DNA from: Fimenecus sp045532175
GTDB lineage: Bacteria > Bacillota > Clostridia > Oscillospirales > Acutalibacteraceae
Reading direction: 5' to 3'
NCBI GenBank assembly: GCA_045532175.1
Contig: JAZSFK010000003.1
Coordinates: 1-64,000, forward strand
DNA: 64,000 bases
A program made the position numbers and the translations under genes. Positions 25,042 to 32,402 of the stretch are shown one piece after another. The notes beneath the pieces were generated by a model. The model was not told where the DNA came from, did no database searches, and saw nothing but the letters and a program-made list of their open reading frames with translations. Position 1 is the first letter of the stretch; each line of letters starts with the position of its first letter.

Positions 25042-25367
25042 TGATTATAAGAGAAATTTGTGAAAAATTAGAACTTAAAACGCTTGTGCAAGGCGACCTT
25101 GACCGAGAGATTACAGGTGGTTACTGCGGTGACCTGTTAAGCTGGGTTATGGGCAGAGCACAGGCAGGGGACTGCTGGTTTACAGTAATGGGTAATATCA
25201 ATGCAATTGCGGTTTCCGTCCTTGCCGATTGTGCTTGTATAGTTCTTTGTGAAAATGCAACCCTTGATGATGATGCAAAGGCACGTGCGGAGATGCAGGG
25301 TGTCTGTGTACTCTCATCAGAAGAAAATGCCTTTGTACTTGCGAATAAGCTTGGTGAAATAATATGA
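25041..25367 (+). CDS. DRTGG-domain protein (second copy)
   Basis: A 108-residue DRTGG protein with ITGGYCGDLLSWVMGRAQAG matching the family core. Its start shares one base with the hydrogenase stop, and its end overlaps the PHP gene by 4 bases. It is a distant paralogue of the gene at 22847, so the operon has a DRTGG protein on either side of the hydrogenase. Confidence 0.85.
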   Translation: MIIREICEKLELKTLVQGDLDREITGGYCGDLLSWVMGRAQAGDCWFTVMGNINAIAVSVLADCACIVLCENATLDDDAKARAEMQGVCVLSSEENAFVLANKLGEII

Positions 25368-26074
25368 AATTAAAGTATGATTTTCATCTGCATTCGTGCT
25401 TGTCCCCTTGTGGCGATAACGATATGACTCCATATAATCTTGTAAATATGGCAAAGCTTATGGGTTACGACATTATTGCCCTTACAGACCACAATTCCTG
25501 TCTTAATTGTCCTGCTGCAATAAAAGCAGGCGAGGAGGCGGGTATTACGGTTGTGCCCGGAATGGAGCTTTGCACGTCAGAAGAAATTCATACTGTTTGT
25601 CTTTTCCCAACTCTCGAAAAAGCCTTGGAATTTTCGAAATACGTAAAAAGTACAATGCCACTTGTCAAAAATGATGAGAGTATTTTTGGCAATCAGTACA
25701 TAATGGACCACCTTGACGGGATTTTAGGAAATGAAGAAATCCTTTTAACAACCGCATCAGGCATAAGCATAGATGATGTAGTCAACGAGGTTTCCCGATT
25801 TGATGGTGTTGTTTTCCCTGCACATTTAGACAGAGCATCCTATTCCGTACTTTCTGTTTTGGGCTTTATGTATCCCGAAATGAAGTTTAAGGTTGCAGAG
25901 TTTACCCATAAGGCATACATTCCTCAATATGAAGAAAAGCATGAACTTTTAAAGGGTATGAAGCATCTTCGTAATTCCGATGCCCATTATCTTGAAAATA
26001 TGGTTGAGCCAAGTGTGGAGATAGACATTCCCCAATGCACCGCACAGGCAGTGATAGATTACTTAAAAAATTAA
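25364..26074 (+). CDS. PHP-domain phosphoesterase
   Basis: A 236-residue cytoplasmic PHP metalloenzyme. Motifs: DFHLHSCLSPCGD (HxH), LTDHNSC, GMELCTSEEIH, FPAHLD, and NSDAHY. These supply the usual His/Asp/Glu metal sites. It is the last gene of the hydrogenase-sensor operon. In this context it might act on a phosphorylated protein or nucleotide signal made by the pathway, but that is inference. Confidence 0.88.
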   Translation: MKLKYDFHLHSCLSPCGDNDMTPYNLVNMAKLMGYDIIALTDHNSCLNCPAAIKAGEEAGITVVPGMELCTSEEIHTVCLFPTLEKALEFSKYVKSTMPLVKNDESIFGNQYIMDHLDGILGNEEILLTTASGISIDDVVNEVSRFDGVVFPAHLDRASYSVLSVLGFMYPEMKFKVAEFTHKAYIPQYEEKHELLKGMKHLRNSDAHYLENMVEPSVEIDIPQCTAQAVIDYLKN

Positions 26075-26084
26075 CAATATATGG

Positions 26085-26123
26085 TATGGCAGGTAAATAT
26101 TGTACCTGCCATATTGCATTTTA
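26085..26123 (+). terminator. terminator of the hydrogenase-sensor operon
   Basis: TATGGCAGGTA/TACCTGCCATA stem, then TTGCATTTT. Confidence 0.7.
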
Positions 26124-26159
26124 GACAAAAATCAACTTTATTTTTCGTAGTATTGATTA

Positions 26160-26188
26160 TTGAAAAAATATATTGTAAATGATACAAT
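26160..26188 (+). promoter_or_regulatory. sigma-A promoter
   Basis: TTGAAA (26160-26165), 17-base spacer, TACAAT (26183-26188), for the LRR-dockerin gene. Confidence 0.6.
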
Positions 26189-26221
26189 GTAATTAGATTA
26201 ATGTGGAAAGTGGGGAATAAT

Positions 26222-28102
26222 ATGAAGAAACTTTTAGCGGTAATTTTGGCAGTGCTTTTAATTGTCACAACATTACCTATGGTATATGCTGAGGGAAATG
26301 AAGGTGCTTTTGGTTCAAAGCATACCTGGGCATACGACAGTGACACTAAAACTCTTACCATCAGCGGTGAGGGGGATATGGGTAATTTCTATAATATGTA
26401 TAACCCTCCTTGGAGTGCCTTTGAGGGCCAGATGAAAACCCTTGTTATCAGTGACGGTGTAACTAATGTTGGCGAGTATCTTTTCTATAACAGCAATTTA
26501 GAAAAGGTTATTTTGGGTAAAGATGTTAAAACAATCGGCGAATATGCCTTTGCACAGTCCTCATATCTTAACACAGTTGAGCTTGGTGCAGGATTAGAGT
26601 CAATTGAAAAATCCGCTTTTGGTAGCTGTGGTTCATTGGTGGAAATTTCCCTGCCTGACAATTTAAAAACAATCGGCGTTCGTGCTTTCGCAGGAACAAA
26701 GCTTGAAAGCATAGAAATTCCTGACAGCGTAACAAAGCTAAGCGAGGGTGCTTTTACAAATCTTCCTCTTAAATCGGTAAAAATTGGTGACGGTGTTCAG
26801 AAAATTGAGAAGGAAGCATTTTACTACTGTGCTGAAATGGAAACTCTTGAGTTAGGGAACAGTGTTGAAGCCATTTGCGAAGGTGCATTTTTCAATTGCT
26901 CATCCCTTGAGAATCTTGTTTTGCCTGAAGGCATAAAAACCATTGAAAAAGAAGCCTTCCGTCAGTGCGGAAAGCTTAGTGATATTGCTTTCCCCGACAG
27001 CCTTACAGTTATCGGACAAGCTGCATTCAGTGAATGTGATTCTTTTGTAAATCTTAAAATCGGCAATGGCATCGAATCTATCGGTATGTCCGCATTTTAC
27101 GGATGTGTCGCTCTTGAAACGGTTGAAATTTCTGCAAGTGTAGAGACAATTGGCGACAGTGCATTTTCTTATTGCAATTCAATTAAGGAATTTAAGGTTG
27201 CGAGTGCAAATAAGGATTTTTCATCCGTTGACGGTGTTCTTTATAACAAAGAAGCAACTCATCTCTTAAAATATCCCAACGGAAAAGAAAATGTGATTTT
27301 TGAAATTCCCGATGGTGTACAGGTTATTGGCACGGAATCATTTGAGGGTAGTCAGCTAAGACGTGTTATTATTCCTAAAACCGTAACATCAATTTATGGC
27401 AGTGCATTTAAAGATAATAACAACCTTGACAGCGTTGTTATTCCTGAAAGTGTGTCCTATATGAATGGTGGGGTTTTCCGTGATTGTACGTCCCTTACAA
27501 ATATTACAATCCCAAAATCCATAAAAAGAATTTATGCTTACACTTTTACAGGATGTTATAACCTCAAGACAGTTAATTATACCGGTAGTCAGACACAATG
27601 GGAAAATATCACTATTGAACATTCAAATGACGAACTTTACTCTGCAGAGAAAAAATATAACGTTAAGGCTCATTCTCACTCATACGAAGAAGAAGTTTTA
27701 AAAGAAGCAAGCTGTACTGAAACAGGAACAGTATTGTACAAATGCACCTGTGGCGATGTGTTTACTGTAATTACTCCTTTGATAAGTCACGAATTTGGTG
27801 AGTGGGAAATTATTACAGAGCCAACCACCGAAGCAGAGGGTGAGAGAATCCGTAAGTGTAAACATTGTGAGGAAACTGAAAGAGAAGTCCTTGAAAAATT
27901 GCCGGCAGTGGTTATAGGTGATGTTGACGGAAATGGATTTGTTTCTTCAGTAGATGCACGCTGGACATTGCAGATTGTGGCGGAATTAAGAGTTCCCGAT
28001 GAAAGACAACTGGTAGCTGCAGATGCTAATAGGGATGGGTACATCTCCTCGGTAGATGCTCGTTGGATTTTACAATGTGCAGCGGAATTAAGAGAATTAT
28101 AA
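26222..28102 (+). CDS. secreted leucine-rich-repeat (BspA-type) protein with C-terminal dockerin
   Basis: A 626-residue exported protein. Signal peptide MKKLLAVILAVLLIVTTLPMVYA is followed (written in parts: MKKLLAVILAV, TTLPMVYA) by many LRR_5 units of the form LESIEIPDSVTKLSEGAF. A region with two CxxC-like pairs follows (YKCTCGD, RKCKHCE). A type I dockerin with two calcium-binding repeats ends the protein: DVDGNGFVSSVDARW and DANRDGYISSVDARW. BspA-type repeats usually mediate binding to host or plant surfaces. The dockerin implies attachment to a cohesin elsewhere in the genome. ATG 26222 has GGGGA upstream and begins the signal peptide. Confidence 0.93.
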   Translation: MKKLLAVILAVLLIVTTLPMVYAEGNEGAFGSKHTWAYDSDTKTLTISGEGDMGNFYNMYNPPWSAFEGQMKTLVISDGVTNVGEYLFYNSNLEKVILGKDVKTIGEYAFAQSSYLNTVELGAGLESIEKSAFGSCGSLVEISLPDNLKTIGVRAFAGTKLESIEIPDSVTKLSEGAFTNLPLKSVKIGDGVQKIEKEAFYYCAEMETLELGNSVEAICEGAFFNCSSLENLVLPEGIKTIEKEAFRQCGKLSDIAFPDSLTVIGQAAFSECDSFVNLKIGNGIESIGMSAFYGCVALETVEISASVETIGDSAFSYCNSIKEFKVASANKDFSSVDGVLYNKEATHLLKYPNGKENVIFEIPDGVQVIGTESFEGSQLRRVIIPKTVTSIYGSAFKDNNNLDSVVIPESVSYMNGGVFRDCTSLTNITIPKSIKRIYAYTFTGCYNLKTVNYTGSQTQWENITIEHSNDELYSAEKKYNVKAHSHSYEEEVLKEASCTETGTVLYKCTCGDVFTVITPLISHEFGEWEIITEPTTEAEGERIRKCKHCEETEREVLEKLPAVVIGDVDGNGFVSSVDARWTLQIVAELRVPDERQLVAADANRDGYISSVDARWILQCAAELREL

Positions 28103-28108
28103 TTATAT

Positions 28109-28143
28109 AACGGCTATTGCAATTGCAGTAGCCGTTATTTTTA
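28109..28143. terminator. bidirectional terminator
   Basis: AACGGCTATTGC/GCAGTAGCCGTT stem with AATT loop, then ATTTTTAT; shared by converging genes. Confidence 0.85.
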
Positions 28144-28791
28144 TACCGTTATTTCATTTCCAAGATATTTAATGGGAGAAACATTTTTACCGTCCCTGTA
28201 CATTTCAAAATGCAGATGTACTCCGTCCGATTTTTCAATTGGAATTTCTCCAAGAACACCGATTTTCTCATTTGATTTGACTTCCTCGTTAAGTTCAGGA
28301 ATACTGTCCTTGTCAAGTCCGCAATATTTTGCGGTAAAGCCGTTACCGTGGTCGATAATAACCGTCGTTCCCCATAACTCGTGATGAACAATATCTATGA
28401 CGAAGCCGTCATAAATTGCAAAAACATCTTCCCCCTTTTCACCGGAAATATCAATGGCATTGTGTGTCCGCCAATCGTCAGTTGTGGTATTTCTGACAAT
28501 CTCTCCGTTGGAATATGCTTTGATTATTCTGTTTTTCAGCGGAAATTCAAATATGATACTTGTAACTTGCGGAGCTGTTACACCCTCACGTTCATCAGGT
28601 ACATTTGTAACAGGAATGTTTACCTCAATTTCCTCTGTTACCTCTGTTTGCGGATTTGTTGTCGGGTCAGCGACAGGCGGAGTCTTTTCCTTGTTGGAAA
28701 TCCAAAGGGATAACAAGAGCACGATACAAAGTAATAGTGCCCCTGCAGAGTATAACCATTGTCTGACTTTTGTGTTTTTCTTTATGCTCAT
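28141..28791 (-). CDS. membrane-anchored M23 (LytM) peptidase, SpoIIQ-like
   Basis: A 216-residue protein with an N-terminal transmembrane segment (about 11-31), a Pro/Thr/Glu linker and a C-terminal LytM domain. The zinc-site motifs are intact: HxxxD (H110, D114) and HxH (H192, H194). Architecture and size match clostridial SpoIIQ, the forespore partner of SpoIIIAH. Unlike B. subtilis SpoIIQ, clostridial forms keep the metal ligands, as here. ATG 28791 is preceded by GGAGGTG; a longer frame to 28899 is not supported. A general cell-wall peptidase remains possible because no spoIID neighbour is present. Confidence 0.82.
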   Translation of the reverse strand: MSIKKNTKVRQWLYSAGALLLCIVLLLSLWISNKEKTPPVADPTTNPQTEVTEEIEVNIPVTNVPDEREGVTAPQVTSIIFEFPLKNRIIKAYSNGEIVRNTTTDDWRTHNAIDISGEKGEDVFAIYDGFVIDIVHHELWGTTVIIDHGNGFTAKYCGLDKDSIPELNEEVKSNEKIGVLGEIPIEKSDGVHLHFEMYRDGKNVSPIKYLGNEITV

Positions 28792-28861
28792 AAAAACACC
28801 TCCGCCTATATTGTGGACAAAGGTGGAAATTTTTATACAATTACTTGTTACATAAAAAGGA

Positions 28862-28952
28862 AAAACGGACGGTTGCGGTTCCGTCCGTTTTCCGGGCATT
28901 ACTGCCCTGAGGGGTTGTTTGAGGATGGGGTATGTGTACTCTTTGTGAGTAC
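28862..28952. other. cluster of three hairpins in the spoIIQ-lexA intergenic region
   Basis: The 367-base gap 28792-29158 holds no gene. Three stems occur: AAACGGACGG/CCGTCCGTTT (28862-28890), GGGCA/TGCCC (28893-28907), and TGTACTC/GAGTACA (28934-28952). Read on the minus strand the first ends in GTTTTT, so a short minus-strand RNA with a terminator is conceivable. No convincing promoter was found. Confidence 0.4.
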
Positions 28953-29067
28953 AGTTAAATAATAACCTATAAATATTAAAAAACAGTGAACATTATTTTA
29001 ATATTCAAATAATTAAGTGTGAACGATGTGTTTATTTTGGGAAAATTAAAAAAATTAAGAAAAATAA

Positions 29068-29081
29068 CGAACAAATGTTTA
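29068..29081. promoter_or_regulatory. LexA box (SOS operator)
   Basis: CGAACAAATGTTTA is close to the Firmicute SOS box CGAACnnnnGTTCG (two mismatches in the right half). It overlaps the lexA -35 box, consistent with autorepression. Confidence 0.65.
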
Positions 29082-29106
29082 CTTTTTAAAAAATATATGT
29101 TAGAAT
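29078..29106 (+). promoter_or_regulatory. sigma-A promoter of lexA
   Basis: TTTACT (29078-29083), 17-base spacer, TAGAAT (29101-29106). Confidence 0.65.
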
Positions 29107-29158
29107 ATAGAAAAAAGTATGGTTTTTTATATAAATTTTAAGTTTAGGAGTAGTTTTT

Positions 29159-29749
29159 ATGCGTCCAATTACAGATACTCAACAAAAAATCTATGAGTTT
29201 TTATGTGAACGTTCTCAGTGCGGTGTTCCGCCATCAGTCCGTGAAATTGGCTCTGCCGTGGGACTTCGTTCTACATCTTCCGTTCAGGCAAATCTTGATG
29301 CTTTGGAGGAGGCCGGGTATATTGAACGTGACCCTATGTTAAAGCGTTCAATCCGTGTTCTTGGTCAGGCTGAGAATGTGACAAGTGTTCCGCTCTTGGG
29401 TACTGTTACCGCAGGTATGCCTATTTTGGCTGTTGAGCAGATTGAGGGCTATATTCCGTATAATGGCAGAGTTTCCCGTGATAAGTCCCTTTTTGCACTT
29501 AAGGTTCGTGGTGAAAGTATGCTCTGGGCGGGTATTCTTGATGGTGACGTGGTAATCTGCGAGAAAACACCTTATGCTTCAAACGGCGAAATCGTTGTTG
29601 CTATGATTGAGGATGAGGCAACTGTTAAACGCTTCTATAAGGAAAACGGTCATTTCCGTCTTCAACCTGAAAATGATGCTTTTGAACCGATTATTACAAA
29701 TGAGGTAATTATTCTTGGTAAGGTAGTTGCACTTTACAGATATTATTGA
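29159..29749 (+). CDS. lexA: LexA repressor
   Basis: SOS-response repressor that self-cleaves when RecA filaments form. The 196-residue protein has an N-terminal winged-helix domain with PPSVREIGSAVGLRSTSSV. The cleavage site is A85-G86, with catalytic S120 (RGESM) and K157 (ATVKRF) in the C-terminal serine-protease-like domain. A TAGGAG site lies upstream. The operator over its own promoter supports autoregulation. It is a single-gene unit ended by a strong terminator. Confidence 0.96.
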   Translation: MRPITDTQQKIYEFLCERSQCGVPPSVREIGSAVGLRSTSSVQANLDALEEAGYIERDPMLKRSIRVLGQAENVTSVPLLGTVTAGMPILAVEQIEGYIPYNGRVSRDKSLFALKVRGESMLWAGILDGDVVICEKTPYASNGEIVVAMIEDEATVKRFYKENGHFRLQPENDAFEPIITNEVIILGKVVALYRYY

Positions 29750-29772
29750 TTTTTTGTGAGACAGACATATCA

Positions 29773-29803
29773 AAAAAGGGAGTTGATTTTCAACTCCCTT
29801 TTG
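29773..29803. terminator. bidirectional terminator
   Basis: AAAAGGGAGTTG/CAACTCCCTTTT stem between lexA and the converging yitT-family gene. Confidence 0.88.
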
Positions 29804-29815
29804 ACATATATTGTA

Positions 29816-30733
29816 CTAATTCTTTCCTTTTAAACTACTACCCAGTACGTCGGATGTTTCCGAAATGGTAATAAAAGCATTTGGGTCAATTGCTGAAACA
29901 ATCATTTTAAGCTTTGCAATCTGAAAACGGTTTACGACAAAATAAATAACTGAACGTGATTTTTGTGAGTAATATCCCGTTGCGTGAATTTGAGTTACAC
30001 CATAGCCAAAATTATGGCTCAGGGCATCACAAACCTCTTCCTCTTTTTCAGTAACAATCATAACGGATTTAGCCTTATCAAGACCCTCAACAATGAAGTC
30101 GACAGATTTGATGCCAACTGCGTAGGTGATGATTGAGTAAAGAGGTAATTCCCAACTTCTGAAAATAATACCAATCAGAACATAAAGTATTACGTTATAT
30201 ATCATGACAAATGTGCCGACGGTCATATTGAGCTTTTTGGAGAAAATAACGGCCATAACCTCAACACCATCAATAGCACCGCCATAGCGGATGGTAAGAC
30301 CACTGCCAACACCTGAAATAAGACCGCCGAATATTGCACAAAGTACTAAATCCGTACCTGCAAAGGGGGAGGATGTTGAAACATCCACAGGAAGAATATC
30401 GGTGATGACATAGGATGAAAGGGAATATATCAATACCGTCCATACGGAATAAACTGTAAACTGTATACCTTGCTTTTTCAGTCCGAAAAGAAAAAGAGGA
30501 ATGTTGATTACAATAAGGAAAAAGGAAAGAGTGAATTTTTCAGGAGTAATCTGCCACAAAAGCATTGATGTTCCCGAAACACCGCTGTCATACAGATTCA
30601 CCGGTGCCAAAAACATAGTAACACCGATGGAGTTTATAATACCGGCAAAAAACAGAATAAAAAAGTTCTTGAATTTTAAGCTTTTTAATTCGGCAATTGC
30701 CTTTTCTTTGATTTTTTGTAGCTTGTTTTTCAT
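29816..30733 (-). CDS. YitT-family membrane protein (DUF2179 C-terminus)
   Basis: A 305-residue integral membrane protein with five to six hydrophobic segments between residues 25 and 225 and a cytoplasmic C-terminal DUF2179 domain (VMIVTEKEEEVCDAL to the end). The YRYGG-like segment IRYGGAIDGVEVMAV is characteristic of YitT. The family is widespread in Firmicutes and its substrate is unsettled. A GGAGG site lies 6 bases before ATG 30733. Confidence 0.9.
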   Translation of the reverse strand: MKNKLQKIKEKAIAELKSLKFKNFFILFFAGIINSIGVTMFLAPVNLYDSGVSGTSMLLWQITPEKFTLSFFLIVINIPLFLFGLKKQGIQFTVYSVWTVLIYSLSSYVITDILPVDVSTSSPFAGTDLVLCAIFGGLISGVGSGLTIRYGGAIDGVEVMAVIFSKKLNMTVGTFVMIYNVILYVLIGIIFRSWELPLYSIITYAVGIKSVDFIVEGLDKAKSVMIVTEKEEEVCDALSHNFGYGVTQIHATGYYSQKSRSVIYFVVNRFQIAKLKMIVSAIDPNAFITISETSDVLGSSLKGKN

Positions 30734-30764
30734 TGTTTACCTCCGGGGTATATATCTGCCGACA

Positions 30765-30793
30765 ATTATACCATTTAACCAAAATAATTGCAA
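30765..30793 (-). promoter_or_regulatory. sigma-A promoter of the yitT-family gene
   Basis: Minus strand TTGCAA (30793-30788), 17-base spacer, TATAAT (30770-30765). Confidence 0.7.
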
Positions 30794-30800
30794 ATTCTCA

Positions 30801-30829
30801 TTGACTTTATTGCTTTAACGTGGTAAAAT
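30801..30829 (+). promoter_or_regulatory. sigma-A promoter of azlCD
   Basis: TTGACT (30801-30806), 17-base spacer, TAAAAT (30824-30829). Its -35 box is 7 bases from the divergent yitT -35 box. Confidence 0.7.
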
Positions 30830-30840
30830 TTTCCACGGTG

Positions 30841-31575
30841 ATGACATTGACGAAGCAGAACACTTATAAAGCAGCCTATAAAGCTGCATTTCCTCATACA
30901 ATACCCGTAATGACAGGCTACCTTTTCATAGGTATAGCCTTTGGTGTTATGTTTGCAGATAAGGGATATAATTTTATTTGGGCAGGACTTATGAGTCTGC
31001 TTGTGTATGCAGGGTCAGGTCAGTATCTTGCGGTTAATTTCTTTGACCCGTCAGTAAGCCTTTTGCAGGTTGTATTCCTTACCTTTATGGTGAATGTCCG
31101 TCATATTTTTTATGGACTTTCTTTGCTTGATAAATTCAAGGCTTCAGGTAAGAAAAAGCCATATATGATTTTTTCACTTACAGACGAAACATATTCCCTT
31201 TATTTTCTCACCAAAACACCACCTGATGTTGATGAGGGAAAGTTCTTATTTGCTCTTGCAACACTTGACCAGTCCTATTGGATTGTCGGCTCTGTAATCG
31301 GTGCTGTTGCCGGTACGCTTATTCCCTTTGATTCAACGGGAATTGATTTTGCCATGACGGCATTATTTATTGTGATTTTTGTTGAACAATGGCTTGAAAG
31401 GAAAAATCGTTTCCCTGCAATGGTCGGAATTATAGCAAGCCTTATCTGTCTTCTTGTTTTTGGTAAAGACAGCTTTATACTGCCGTCGATGATTGTGATT
31501 ATGATTATACTTCTCTCTAATCACAGAATTGAGGAAGAGAAGATTAAAGCCGAGGGGGTTGAAAAGAATGAGTAA
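30841..31575 (+). CDS. azlC: AzlC-family branched-chain amino acid exporter, large subunit
   Basis: A 244-residue membrane protein, the large component of a two-subunit exporter of branched-chain amino acids. The family signature near the start is FPHTIPVMTGYLFIGIAFGV, and GSGQYLAVNFF follows. Several transmembrane segments are visible. The start is constrained: a stop lies at 30802 and the -10 box at 30824-30829, so ATG 30841 would be only ~5 bases from the mRNA start, with no good ribosome-binding site. It overlaps azlD by 8 bases. Confidence 0.9.
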   Translation: MTLTKQNTYKAAYKAAFPHTIPVMTGYLFIGIAFGVMFADKGYNFIWAGLMSLLVYAGSGQYLAVNFFDPSVSLLQVVFLTFMVNVRHIFYGLSLLDKFKASGKKKPYMIFSLTDETYSLYFLTKTPPDVDEGKFLFALATLDQSYWIVGSVIGAVAGTLIPFDSTGIDFAMTALFIVIFVEQWLERKNRFPAMVGIIASLICLLVFGKDSFILPSMIVIMIILLSNHRIEEEKIKAEGVEKNE

Positions 31576-31912
31576 CCTTCCTGTTTCATTCTGGCGTTCG
31601 GTTGCAATAATTTTGCTGGTTGCCGTTACAACCCTTGCCACCCGTGCAATTCCGTTTATTCTTTTTCCCGAGGGTAAAAAAATTCCTAAGGCAGTAGAGT
31701 ATTTAGGAAAGGTTCTGCCACCGGCGGTTATAGGTATGCTTGTAGTGTATTGCTTCAAGTCGGTTAATCCTGTATCTTTTCCATTCGGACTTCCTGAATT
31801 TATTGCAGGTGCGGTTGTGGTGATACTTCATTTGTGGAAAAGAAATAACCTGTTAAGTATAGGCGCAGGAACAATTCTTTATATGCTGCTTGTCCAGAAT
31901 ATCTTTGTATAA
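31568..31912 (+). CDS. azlD: AzlD-family branched-chain amino acid exporter, small subunit
   Basis: A 114-residue protein with four hydrophobic segments and the family motif TTLATRAIPFILFP followed by PPAVIGMLVVYC. It pairs with AzlC to form the exporter. ATG 31568 is preceded by GAGGGGG at 9 bases and overlaps the azlC end. Confidence 0.92.
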   Translation: MSNLPVSFWRSVAIILLVAVTTLATRAIPFILFPEGKKIPKAVEYLGKVLPPAVIGMLVVYCFKSVNPVSFPFGLPEFIAGAVVVILHLWKRNNLLSIGAGTILYMLLVQNIFV

Positions 31913-31929
31913 TATGTATATTTAATTCT

Positions 31930-31959
31930 TGATGGAGGCTTTTTCCTCCATCTTTTTTT
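31930..31959 (+). terminator. Rho-independent terminator of azlCD
   Basis: GATGGAGG/CCTCCATC stem followed by seven T. Confidence 0.9.
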
Positions 31960-32039
31960 GTCTGTTTTTACCTAATTTAATGTATATATAATAGTATAGT
32001 GAAACAGAGGAATATTTTGCTGTTTATGTGCGTAAAATA

Positions 32040-32087
32040 TGTAACGAAATGTAATAATTTATAATAATTTTGTAACCGTTTTGTAAT
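32040..32087 (+). promoter_or_regulatory. candidate WalR (YycF) boxes
   Basis: TGTAAC-5-TGTAAT at 32071-32087 fits the WalR consensus TGTWAH-N5-TGTWAH. A second pair TGTAAC-4-TGTAAT at 32040-32055 is one base short. They lie in the 487-base gap before a cell-wall gene of a class that is often WalR-controlled. The rest of 31960-32240 shows only A/T-rich sequence. Confidence 0.45.
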
Positions 32088-32241
32088 AATTTAGGTTTTT
32101 TTTAAAAATCATACAAAAAAATAAAATTATCAATTCCAAAAAACACAAGATATTGTGGTCATAGAGGGAGGTTTTGGATATTAAGTCAAAAAACGACTTG
32201 TCATTTTGTCTAAAATACACAAAAAACATTTTTGAAAAAAT

Positions 32242-32270
32242 TTGACTTTTATGGTCGATATGAATATAAT
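32242..32270 (+). promoter_or_regulatory. sigma-A promoter of the G5/3D gene
   Basis: TTGACT (32242-32247), 17-base spacer, TATAAT (32265-32270). Confidence 0.75.
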
Positions 32271-32276
32271 CTTCAA

Positions 32277-32399
32277 GGTCACAAAGCGAGAATAACGGTT
32301 GTAGTTTAAGCGGGTTTTAAATCTTTCTTTTCCAAGATAAGATTAAAACAAGCCCCTTGATATGTGTTAAGGGTTAATACAGCTTATTAAAGGAGCAGA
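32277..32399 (+). promoter_or_regulatory. structured 5' leader, possible cis-regulatory RNA
   Basis: About 123 bases between the promoter and the G5/3D gene. Pairings: GTTTTAAATCTT with AAGATTAAAAC (32313-32352 region), CCCTT with AAGGG (32354-32373), and TTTAAGC (about 32307) with GCTTATTAAA just before the AAAGGAG site. The last would place the ribosome-binding site beside a helix. Genes of this type often have c-di-AMP (ydaO) riboswitches, but I do not see its conserved motifs. Confidence 0.4.
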
Positions 32400-32402
32400 A
32401 TG

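Noticed and set aside
26222..28102. Internalin-type leucine-rich repeat
   Set aside because: Repeat unit fits the BspA LRR_5 pattern, and there is no LPXTG anchor.
32277..32399. c-di-AMP (ydaO/yuaA) riboswitch call
   Set aside because: The conserved sequence blocks of that class were not recognised, so only a generic structured leader is reported.
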